51,681 bases of DNA. It comes from JBCFBK01 sp050173895 (GTDB taxonomy: Bacteria; Bacteroidota; Bacteroidia; Bacteroidales; Prolixibacteraceae). Position numbers and translations under genes: made by a program. The first letter of the stretch is position 1. Every line of letters begins with the position of its first letter. Shown piece after piece: positions 32,497 to 39,825 of this stretch. The stretch spans positions 1-51,681 of the forward strand of contig JBFXKJ010000004.1 of assembly GCA_050173895.1 (NCBI GenBank), given 5' to 3'. The notes below the pieces were generated by a model. It did not search any database, was not told the DNA's origin, and saw only the letters and a program-made list of their open reading frames with translations.

Positions 32497-32541
32497 ATGA
32501 AAGGTGAAAATTTAGATAAGTTAATTTTGAAAAAACAATAA
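32497..32541 (+). CDS. Leader mini-ORF 2 upstream of rpmE (14 codons)
   Basis: ATG at 32497, TAA at 32539-32541, encoding MKGENLDKLILKKQ. GAGGGA five bases before the ATG is one of few Shine-Dalgarno-like sequences in this window. The stop is four bases before the rpmE ATG, so translational coupling is possible. Confidence 0.35.
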   Translation: MKGENLDKLILKKQ

Positions 32542-32545
32542 ACAT

Positions 32546-32809
32546 ATGAAAGAAGGAATACACCCAAATAATTATCGTCTGGTCGCTTTTAAAGACATGT
32601 CGAACGGCCAGGTCTTTTTGACCAAATCGACGATTCAGAGCAGGGAGAACGAAGTGGTTGACGGAGTTGAATATCCGTTGGTGAAGCTGGAAATTTCAAG
32701 CAGCTCGCATCCTTTCTATACAGGTAAGATGAAACTTGTCGACACCGCAGGACGGGTGGATAAATTTATGAACCGTTATCAGAAACATATGGATGCACGC
32801 AAGAAGTAA
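32546..32809 (+). CDS. rpmE: Ribosomal protein L31, type B
   Basis: Large-subunit ribosomal protein bridging the 50S and 30S. The 87-residue length and MKEGIHPNNYRLVAFKDMS start, with SSSHPFYTGK and DTAGRVDKFMNRY later, identify the long type B form. It lacks the CxxC zinc motif of type A, so this protein does not bind zinc. A consensus promoter and a leader with possible regulatory structure lie upstream; a strong terminator follows 71 bases after the stop. Confidence 0.97.
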   Translation: MKEGIHPNNYRLVAFKDMSNGQVFLTKSTIQSRENEVVDGVEYPLVKLEISSSSHPFYTGKMKLVDTAGRVDKFMNRYQKHMDARKK

Positions 32810-32880
32810 GCGTGTAAGTTTCTGCAGAAACTGACCAAAGGGGGATGTCCCGTAAATGGGTTTTCCGGTGATAAAATAGC

Positions 32881-32907
32881 AGCTTCGCATCGCGAAGCTT
32901 TTTTTTT
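32881..32907 (+). terminator. Intrinsic terminator after rpmE
   Basis: AGCTTCGC (32881-32888) pairs perfectly with GCGAAGCT (32892-32899) around an ATC loop, followed by nine T. The gap from the rpmE stop to here has no frame of note. Confidence 0.92.
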
Positions 32908-33087
32908 GCCTTACTTTGTGATTGAATCGCGGGCGGTGAACCTGATGCGGTTCTGCCTTTTGGCACAGCTATTGCCTGTACACTAACCGGATTTTAAATG
33001 CAGTTGGTCGCGTCAAAATGTCATAACCGACATGTTCTTCCTCTCCGGCTGCCTGAATGCCGGGGATGACGAACCGCAATTGTTGAA

Positions 33088-35529
33088 ATGAAATACACTA
33101 TGAGTAACAAGAAAGAATCGATATACGGGAAAATGATATTTGCAGGAAGCAGTGCCGACGAGGCTGAGCTGATCCCGATCATCGCTGAAGAAGACGAGAA
33201 AGATTTTCTGAATTATGAAGGGCCCGATGTTTTGCCGGTTTTGCCGCTGCGTAATACGGTTTTGTTTCCCGGCGTGGTAATCCCAATTACGGTGGGGAGG
33301 CAAAAATCACTTCGGCTTGTTCAGGACGTTTCGCGGAAAGACCGGATTCTCGGCACGGTCACTCAAATTGACGGAGCCATCGACGATCCTGCCATCAAAG
33401 ACCTTTATCAAACCGGGACCGTGGCCCGGATCCTGAAAATACTTGAAATGCCCGATGGCTCCACTTCCGTGATCATCCAGGGAAAAAGACGCTTTAAGGT
33501 ACAGGATTATCTTGAAGAACAACCTTATTTCAACGCAAAGGTAGACCTGCTGGACGAGATCCTGCCTCCGGATACCGATGAGTTCCGGGCGATCGTCAGT
33601 TCACTGAAGGACCTGTCGGTTAAGATCGCACAATATGCTGCAAACGTTCCTCCCGAGACCACACTGGCTGTAAAAAACATTGAGAGCGCTTCGTTCCTGA
33701 TCAATTTTATCTGTGCCAACTCCGACCTGAAAGTGGAAGAAAAGCAGAAGCTTTTGGAGATCAGCGACCTGAGGGAAAGAGGCATTCAGGTCATGTCGTA
33801 CATGGTGAGGGAAGTCCAGATGCTGGAACTTAAACGCGATATCCAGTCGAAGGTGAAGCTCGAGTTGGACCAGCAACAAAGGGAATACCTGCTAAACCAG
33901 CAAATCAAGACCATTCAGAATGAATTGGGAGGCAACCCGGTGGAGCAGGAAATAAATGAACTGAGGGAAGCGGCCAAAAACAAAAAATGGAGTGCCGAGG
34001 TGACGGCTTATTTTGAAAAAGAAACGGCTAAGCTATCCCGCCTTAATCCGGCTGCAGGGGAATACTCTGTTCAGTTTTCCTATTGCCAGACCCTGCTCGA
34101 CCTTCCCTGGGGAGAATCGACCGAAGATAACTTTGATCTGAAACATGCCGGACAGGTGCTGGAAGAAGAACATTACGGGCTGGAAAAGGTAAAGGAACGG
34201 ATCCTGGAACACCTGGCGGTGCTGAAGCTGAAGAAAGACATGAAAGCCCCCATCCTGTGCCTTTACGGCCCTCCCGGAGTAGGGAAGACTTCCCTGGGGC
34301 GCTCCATTGCCAATGCCCTGGGCCGTAAATACGTACGCATGAGCCTGGGCGGCCTCCACGATGAGTCGGAAATCAGGGGGCATCGCAAAACCTATATCGG
34401 AGCCATGCCAGGGCGGATCATCCAAAACATCAGAAAAGCCAGGTCAGGAAATCCTGTATTTATCCTTGATGAGATCGATAAAGTTTCCAGCGATTTTCAC
34501 GGGGATCCTGCATCGGCGCTGCTGGAAGTACTCGATCCGGAACAAAATTCAGAGTTCCACGACAACTATCTAGAGATCGAGTATGATCTGTCGAAAGTGT
34601 TGTTCATCGCGACAGCCAACACACTGAACACCATTGCGGCACCCCTGCGTGACCGGTTGGAGCTGATCGAAGTGAGCGGATATATTCCTGAAGAGAAGAT
34701 CGAGATCGCCGTGCGGCATCTGATACCCAGACAACTCGAAAATCACGGCCTTTCGGCCGACCAGGTGAGCTTTGATCAGGAAGTGATCCGTTTTATCATT
34801 GAACACTACACGCGCGAATCAGGGGTACGTGAACTGGATAAGCACATTGCAAAAATTATCAGACGCATTGCCAAGAAGATCGCTTTTGAAGAGCCCTATG
34901 ACAAAGTGCTTTCCCCGGCCGATATTCGGGCTTATCTCGGGGTTACCCGCTACAATCGTGAAAGCTATCAGGGGAATGATTTTCTCGGAGTGGTCACCGG
35001 GCTGGCCTGGACGGCCCAGGGAGGCGAGATCCTGTTTATCGAATCGAGCCAAAGCAAGGGAAAGGGAAATCTGACCCTCACCGGCAACCTGGGCGAGGTC
35101 ATGAAGGAATCGGCTATGCTGGCGCTGGAATACCTCAAGTCGCATGCGCCTGATCTGGACCTCGATCCCTCCATCTTTGAAGATCACAACTGGCACATTC
35201 ACATTCCGGAAGGAGCGATTCCCAAAGACGGGCCGTCGGCCGGGATCACCATGGCCACATCGCTGGCTTCTGTGATGACCGGACGGAAAGTCCGAAAGCA
35301 AATCGCCATGACCGGTGAAATTACACTCCGGGGAAAGGTATTGCCCGTCGGCGGAATTAAGGAAAAACTGCTGGCCGCCAAACGGGCGGGGATCAAAGAG
35401 GTGCTCCTGTCGGACGAGAACAGAAAAGATCTGGAAGAAATCAAACCCATTTATCTGGCCGGCCTGAAGTTTAGGTTCGTCAAAACCATCAGTGAGGTGC
35501 TCAACTATGCCCTGCTGAAGGAAAAATAA
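33088..35529 (+). CDS. lon: Lon protease (endopeptidase La)
   Basis: ATP-dependent cytosolic protease that removes misfolded and regulatory proteins. The 813 residues contain the N-terminal substrate domain (about 48-240; VLPVLPLRNTVLFPG), a coiled region, the AAA+ module with Walker A GPPGVGKT at 394-401 and Walker B VFILDEID near 458, and the C-terminal protease domain with the Ser-Lys dyad S717 (KDGPSAG) and K760 (GGIKEK). An alternative ATG lies four codons in. A 40-residue acidic N-terminal extension before the Lon domain is usual in this phylum. It converges on the LytTR genes with an 11-base gap. Confidence 0.98.
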   Translation: MKYTMSNKKESIYGKMIFAGSSADEAELIPIIAEEDEKDFLNYEGPDVLPVLPLRNTVLFPGVVIPITVGRQKSLRLVQDVSRKDRILGTVTQIDGAIDDPAIKDLYQTGTVARILKILEMPDGSTSVIIQGKRRFKVQDYLEEQPYFNAKVDLLDEILPPDTDEFRAIVSSLKDLSVKIAQYAANVPPETTLAVKNIESASFLINFICANSDLKVEEKQKLLEISDLRERGIQVMSYMVREVQMLELKRDIQSKVKLELDQQQREYLLNQQIKTIQNELGGNPVEQEINELREAAKNKKWSAEVTAYFEKETAKLSRLNPAAGEYSVQFSYCQTLLDLPWGESTEDNFDLKHAGQVLEEEHYGLEKVKERILEHLAVLKLKKDMKAPILCLYGPPGVGKTSLGRSIANALGRKYVRMSLGGLHDESEIRGHRKTYIGAMPGRIIQNIRKARSGNPVFILDEIDKVSSDFHGDPASALLEVLDPEQNSEFHDNYLEIEYDLSKVLFIATANTLNTIAAPLRDRLELIEVSGYIPEEKIEIAVRHLIPRQLENHGLSADQVSFDQEVIRFIIEHYTRESGVRELDKHIAKIIRRIAKKIAFEEPYDKVLSPADIRAYLGVTRYNRESYQGNDFLGVVTGLAWTAQGGEILFIESSQSKGKGNLTLTGNLGEVMKESAMLALEYLKSHAPDLDLDPSIFEDHNWHIHIPEGAIPKDGPSAGITMATSLASVMTGRKVRKQIAMTGEITLRGKVLPVGGIKEKLLAAKRAGIKEVLLSDENRKDLEEIKPIYLAGLKFRFVKTISEVLNYALLKEK

Positions 35530-35540
35530 GGTATTGCGCC

Positions 35541-36308
35541 CTAATCGACAGGACAACAATTCAGCTTTTCAAAATAACTCAGGTTGGACCGTTTGATCTT
35601 TGTTTCAAGGGTCAGCTCATGATGACTTAAGTAGCAGATCCGGGTCTTCTTCTCGATCCGCTTCAGGTAGTGGGTATTAATATAGGCCGACCTGTTCACT
35701 CTGAATACCTGCGGTGAGTTGGCGATCGCAATCACTTTATAGATGCTCAGCATGATCAGTTCCTGTTCGTTGTCTTTTGTGCAGATCCGGCAATAGTTCC
35801 CTTCTGTCCGGTATAGCATGATATCGTCGGGATTGATAAAAATGAAGCCGGCACGTGTGGGGAGTTTGATCTTGGAAATGATCTTGTTGCTCTTGACCAG
35901 GAAATCCATCTTCCGCTCCAGCTCCTTTTTTTTGGTCCGGGTATGATAACGATTGATCACGGCAATGATATCTTCAGGGCCAAAGGGTTTGAGCAGGTAA
36001 TCGAGCGGCTCCAGATGAAGCGCACGAAAGGCATACCTGCTGTGTGCAGTGGTAAACACGACTTCCGTGCGCAGGTCATTTTCCTGAATGGCCTTCGCGA
36101 TCTCCAGCCCATCGGTGCCAGGCATGTCAATATCTAAAAAAACAAGTTCCGGATTCCTCTTTTTCAGAAGCTTAATCCCTTGCAGAGGACTCGTTGTTTT
36201 CGCAATGAGCTCAATTTCACTGAAAGCCTGAAGATAAATTTCCAAAAGCGATAAAGCCTCATCATCATCTTCAATGATCATTGCCGATATTTTTCTTTCA
36301 GTCGTCAT
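35541..36308 (-). CDS. LytTR-family response regulator (second of tandem pair)
   Basis: DNA-binding response regulator of 255 residues. The receiver domain (about 7-125) has acidic residues E13-D15, the phosphorylation site D59 in VFLDIDMPG, Thr in FTTAH and the conserved Lys in YLLKPF. The LytTR domain follows (about 150-250; LPTRAGFIFINPDDIMLYRTEGNYC, in parts, and FRVNRSAYINTHYLKRI). It normally pairs with a membrane histidine kinase of the LytS/YehU type, but none is adjacent. It lies two bases downstream of a second LytTR regulator. Confidence 0.93.
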   Translation of the reverse strand: MTTERKISAMIIEDDDEALSLLEIYLQAFSEIELIAKTTSPLQGIKLLKKRNPELVFLDIDMPGTDGLEIAKAIQENDLRTEVVFTTAHSRYAFRALHLEPLDYLLKPFGPEDIIAVINRYHTRTKKKELERKMDFLVKSNKIISKIKLPTRAGFIFINPDDIMLYRTEGNYCRICTKDNEQELIMLSIYKVIAIANSPQVFRVNRSAYINTHYLKRIEKKTRICYLSHHELTLETKIKRSNLSYFEKLNCCPVD

Positions 36309-36310
36309 CG

Positions 36311-37063
36311 CTAACCAAAATCCAATTCGCTGAGGGCTTTTAATTGCTTCAAAGATACCTTTAGCTTGACTTTTTTGTCGCCGAAAGCTAAGGTGCAGGA
36401 ATGATCGTTTCTGCTTACTTTCAGCAATTTGTCAAGGTTTATCAGATGAGACCTGCTGATTCTGAAGAATCGCTTGCCTGACAATTTCCGCTCGATCATG
36501 CCCAGGTAATTGTTTGCAATTTCTTTGGCTCCGCTGTCCAGGCAGATAATCGTGTAGGACCCTCCGGCTTCGCAATAAGCCACGTCGGAAGGGTTCAAAA
36601 GCAGGTAATCGTTGGAAGTTGACAGCCGGATTTTTAAATAATCGTCCATTTGTTCAAGGATGTGGTCCAGCTTCCGGCCGCGGCTGTTCATCCTTTTATT
36701 TAAATACCTGCGCATGACGATTTCAAGATCCTCTTTCAAGAAAGGTTTCAGCAGAAAATCATACACGCTGTTTTTAATGGCAAGAATTGCTGATTCCTCA
36801 GCTCCGCTCACCACAACCACGTGGCAGTTCATTTCCTTATCCTTTAATAACTCCATCAACTCCGTTCCGTTCCTGCCGGGCATGACAATATCCAGGAAAA
36901 GAATGTCCGGTGCGAACTCCATGATCTTGAACAAAGCATTCTCCACCGAGGGAGATTCCTCGATTACACGCACCTCCGGCATCTTTTTCAGATGATGGCG
37001 CAGCAAACGACGGGACGGCTCCTCATCATCCACAATCAAAACTTTTAGGTCCTCCCCTTCCAT
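36311..37063 (-). CDS. LytTR-family response regulator (first of tandem pair)
   Basis: Response regulator of 250 residues from ATG 37063 (a TTG three codons earlier is less likely). Receiver domain: VDDEEPSRRLLRHHL with D12-D13, phosphorylation site D58 in LFLDIVMPG, SGAEES, and Lys in FLLKPF. LytTR DNA-binding domain from about 150: LSTSNDYLLLNPSDVAYCEAG and FFRISRSHLINLDKLL. It differs clearly from its downstream neighbour, so the pair is not a recent duplication. Without a nearby sensor kinase the input signal is unknown. Confidence 0.93.
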   Translation of the reverse strand: MEGEDLKVLIVDDEEPSRRLLRHHLKKMPEVRVIEESPSVENALFKIMEFAPDILFLDIVMPGRNGTELMELLKDKEMNCHVVVVSGAEESAILAIKNSVYDFLLKPFLKEDLEIVMRRYLNKRMNSRGRKLDHILEQMDDYLKIRLSTSNDYLLLNPSDVAYCEAGGSYTIICLDSGAKEIANNYLGMIERKLSGKRFFRISRSHLINLDKLLKVSRNDHSCTLAFGDKKVKLKVSLKQLKALSELDFG

Positions 37064-37255
37064 AAATAACAAACTGGTATTGCAAACTTAACAAAAAAAA
37101 TTGACTTCTATAGGAAGATTTTCTGCAGAATTCATCCTGATTGGTGGCAGAATGTTCATTTTCGATGGTCATAGGTTAATAAACTGTAGAAATCCTGGTG
37201 CCTGCGAAGATGGAATATTTCCTTTCCGGATGAGAGCTTTGCAGGCGAAAAGAAG

Positions 37256-37263
37256 TAAATTTG
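37256..37263 (+). promoter_or_regulatory. -7 box (TAAATTTG) for the AI-2E-family gene
   Basis: Matches TAnnTTTG and ends 16 bases before the ATG at 37280; no TTTG at the standard spacing, the nearest (37238-37241) is 14 bases away. Confidence 0.4.
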
Positions 37264-37279
37264 TAAAAAAAGGGGCTGT

Positions 37280-38392
37280 ATGGTAAAAGTAAGCGGAACC
37301 ACCCGCACTATCTTGATTGCACTGGGAGTGGGCTTTATGATCTTTCTGATGTGGTATTTCAGCGCTGTTGTTATTTATCTGGTCATTTCTGCCATCCTGT
37401 CATTAATTGGCCGGCCCGTAGTGAGATTCCTTCAGCGGCTAAAGCTGGGGCGTTTGCGCATATCAAAAAGCGCATCGGCCCTGATCACACTCATTTTGAT
37501 GTGGGTCGTTTTTGCCGGATTCTTCAGTTTCATGATCCCCTTGCTGATCCACGAATTCGATCAGCTCTCATCGATCGACCCCATATCGGTGATGAACCAG
37601 ATCGAGGGACCTTTGCGACAGTTACTCGCAAACCTGGGAAATCATTCGGCGATGGATGAAAACTGGACCCTGATGGAGATGATACGCGCGCAATTCAGCG
37701 AACACTTTCAGTTTTCCCAGCTATCTGTTGCTTTCGCAGCCATTGCCGGGGCTTTGGGTGGGTTCTTTGTGGCCCTGTTCTCGATCTCCTTTATCACATT
37801 TTTCTTTTTGCAGGAAGAATCGATGGTCAAGGAAGGCATTCTCCTGTTTATTCCCACTGCCTATGAAATCCGGATCCTCAAAATTCTGAATTCCATTTAT
37901 ACATTGCTGAAACGGTATTTTATAGGCCTCATCCTGGAAATCTTTATGGTTGGGATGCTGACAACCGCAGGACTGAGCATCGTCGGACTCGGATTTAATC
38001 ATGCCATTGTGATCGGATTGGTTTGTGGCTTATTCAATATTATTCCTTATTTGGGACCCTGGATCGGCGCCCTGATCGGATTGGTGATCGGAGTGGCTAT
38101 CAATGTCAATGCCAACTTTATGGAGTTTACCCTTCCTTTGCTTGGACTGATGGTTTTAATTTTCGTCCTGGTACAAATGGTCGATAATCTGCTTTTTCAA
38201 CCCCTCATTTATTCCAGCAGCGTCAAAGCGCATCCGCTGGAAATCTTCCTGGTCATTCTTATCGCCGGAAATCTCGCCGGAATAACCGGAATGATCCTGG
38301 CGATCCCGGTTTATACGATTTTGCGGGTTTTTGCCAGCGAGTTTCTGGAGGATGTCAAAATCGTCAAAAAGCTCACCGGCAAAATAAATTAG
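37280..38392 (+). CDS. AI-2E (PerM/YdiK) family membrane permease
   Basis: Integral membrane protein of 370 residues with about eight helices, including the early block FMIFLMWYFSAVVIYLVIS, the central FFFLQEESMVKEGILLFIP and the C-terminal GLFNIIPYLGPWIGALIG and AGNLAGITGMILAIPVYTILRV (in parts). The family is named for an AI-2 exporter but members also include sodium/proton antiporters, so the substrate is open. It stands alone, with a hairpin terminator after the stop. Confidence 0.92.
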   Translation: MVKVSGTTRTILIALGVGFMIFLMWYFSAVVIYLVISAILSLIGRPVVRFLQRLKLGRLRISKSASALITLILMWVVFAGFFSFMIPLLIHEFDQLSSIDPISVMNQIEGPLRQLLANLGNHSAMDENWTLMEMIRAQFSEHFQFSQLSVAFAAIAGALGGFFVALFSISFITFFFLQEESMVKEGILLFIPTAYEIRILKILNSIYTLLKRYFIGLILEIFMVGMLTTAGLSIVGLGFNHAIVIGLVCGLFNIIPYLGPWIGALIGLVIGVAINVNANFMEFTLPLLGLMVLIFVLVQMVDNLLFQPLIYSSSVKAHPLEIFLVILIAGNLAGITGMILAIPVYTILRVFASEFLEDVKIVKKLTGKIN

Positions 38393-38420
38393 CCGGCTCT
38401 TCACCCTGTTCCCATTTAAG

Positions 38421-38450
38421 AAAAAGAGGCCTTTACGTCTCTTTTTTTCT
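38421..38450 (+). terminator. Probable terminator after the AI-2E-family gene
   Basis: AAAAAGAG (38421-38428) pairs with CTCTTTTT (38439-38446), loop of ten bases, followed by further T. AT-rich stem, so moderate strength. Confidence 0.5.
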
Positions 38451-38550
38451 TTTTTCGGTTTGTTGCAGAAAACCTAAACCTTGAAAATTTGTTAAAGTCA
38501 GTTGAGTTGCAAAAACCTAAAAAGAAAAAAGGACTTACTAAAGCTGGCAA

Positions 38551-38637
38551 AATGAAACCTATCATGAGCATCAGAGCCGTTGAAGCAATGGATGATTTTC
38601 TGGTGAGTTTCATGTGCAGCGAAGAATCAAATTATTA
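38551..38637 (+). CDS. Short ORF upstream of actA (28 codons)
   Basis: ATG at 38551 and TAA at 38635-38637, ending five bases before the actA ATG. The product MKPIMSIRAVEAMDDFLVSF plus eight residues has no known motif. The tight spacing to actA would suit a leader peptide coupled to actA translation, but a chance frame is equally possible. Confidence 0.25.
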
Positions 38638-38642
38638 AACAC

Positions 38643-39794
38643 ATGAAACGAAAGCTCTCCGTCAGGCCTGGTTACAGGCTTCAGCGTTTAAGTTGTTTAT
38701 TGGTATTGTTGTTTTTTGCCGGAAATCCTTCCATTGTTTTCGCGAAAGAAGGAAGCATGGTTCAGGGGCATGCACATGAGGAAATAAAGAGAGGAGAGCG
38801 GTTTTTTAAAGGCCTGCTGCCTTTTAACCGGCGGGGACCCTCGTGCGTGTCGTGTCACAACCTGACGGCTTCCGACACATTGAACTGGAATCCTTCTGCT
38901 TTTGAAATAGCGGCGAAGTATATCAATGAAGATTCGACTGCTTTTCGCGCCGTCCTGACCCAACCATCGGGCAAAATAATGAGCCAGGTGCACGCCGGAT
39001 TTCAGTATGAAAAAAAGGATATGGATGCCATGAAGGCCTATCTGGACGATCTGGCAATGACCGGGCCTCCTGCGTCAAAGCCAACGATGTATCACCTGAT
39101 GCTGTTCATTTTCCTTGGACTGTTGCTTACCTGGGCCATTTTGGAGCTCATTTTCTTTCACAAAATAAAATACCGGGTTATCCCGCTCGCGGTTTTTCTG
39201 GCCGCTCTGGGCGTTCAGATCGGGATGGTCGTAAGGGAGGGTACAGCCTTAGGCTTGTCTCCCGGTTATGCGCCGGTGCAGCCAATTAAGTTCTCCCATA
39301 AAGTACACGCCGGTGATAATAAAATCGACTGTATGTATTGCCACCATACGGCAGAACAGAGCAAGTCGGCAGGCATTCCGGCCATGAATTTGTGTATGAA
39401 CTGCCATGTTCTGGTCAGAGAGGGCTCGCATTCAGGCAAATTTGAAATTGCCAAAATTGTTGAAGCGGTTGAAAAGCAAAAAACTGTCGAATGGACGCGG
39501 ATCCATAACCTGCCTGATCACGTCTTCTTTAGCCATGCCGTGCATGTGGGCTCGGCAAAGCTCGATTGCAAACAGTGTCACGGGCCGGTTGAGGAAATGG
39601 ATATCATGCGGCAGCATTCCGATCTGTCGATGGGATGGTGTATTAACTGCCATCGGGAAACGGAGGTGAAGTTTACTGAAAACGGCTATTACCAAACCTT
39701 CATGAAGCAGCATTCAGAATATAAAATGGAAGATCTGAAGCGGATGACGGCCGCCGATGCCGGAGCGAACGATTGCATGCGTTGTCATTATTAA
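38643..39794 (+). CDS. actA: Alternative complex III subunit A, multihaem cytochrome c
   Basis: Periplasmic electron-exit cytochrome of ACIII, which oxidises quinol and reduces cytochrome c or an oxidase. The 383 residues hold a signal peptide (about 1-34), a first haem site CVSCH at 68-72 in a separate small cytochrome-like domain, two membrane helices (about 150-171 and 179-198), then five more CxxCH sites at 230, 251, 309, 333 and 378. The five C-terminal sites match the pentahaem ActA core; the N-terminal monohaem domain is an added fusion, common in Bacteroidota as far as I recall. It opens the actABCDEF operon. Confidence 0.95.
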   Translation: MKRKLSVRPGYRLQRLSCLLVLLFFAGNPSIVFAKEGSMVQGHAHEEIKRGERFFKGLLPFNRRGPSCVSCHNLTASDTLNWNPSAFEIAAKYINEDSTAFRAVLTQPSGKIMSQVHAGFQYEKKDMDAMKAYLDDLAMTGPPASKPTMYHLMLFIFLGLLLTWAILELIFFHKIKYRVIPLAVFLAALGVQIGMVVREGTALGLSPGYAPVQPIKFSHKVHAGDNKIDCMYCHHTAEQSKSAGIPAMNLCMNCHVLVREGSHSGKFEIAKIVEAVEKQKTVEWTRIHNLPDHVFFSHAVHVGSAKLDCKQCHGPVEEMDIMRQHSDLSMGWCINCHRETEVKFTENGYYQTFMKQHSEYKMEDLKRMTAADAGANDCMRCHY

Positions 39795-39825
39795 TTAAGG
39801 AAACAATCAACAAAAGATACGTTTG

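Larger units (their letters stand above)
32427..32545 (+). promoter_or_regulatory. rpmE leader with competing pairings and two mini-ORFs
   Basis: The leader can pair TCCCAC (32432-32437) with GTGGGA (32474-32479), which is followed by five T as in an attenuator, or GTCCC (32431-32435) with GGGAC (32491-32495); the two exclude each other. It also contains two consecutive short frames (32448-32486 and 32497-32541). L31 genes in other phyla have autoregulatory leaders, so this may be an unrelated solution to the same task. Stems are short and loops long; this is a proposal. Confidence 0.45.

Noticed and set aside
34819..35559. 246-codon minus-strand frame
   Set aside because: Antisense to lon, whose protease domain is fully conserved on the plus strand.
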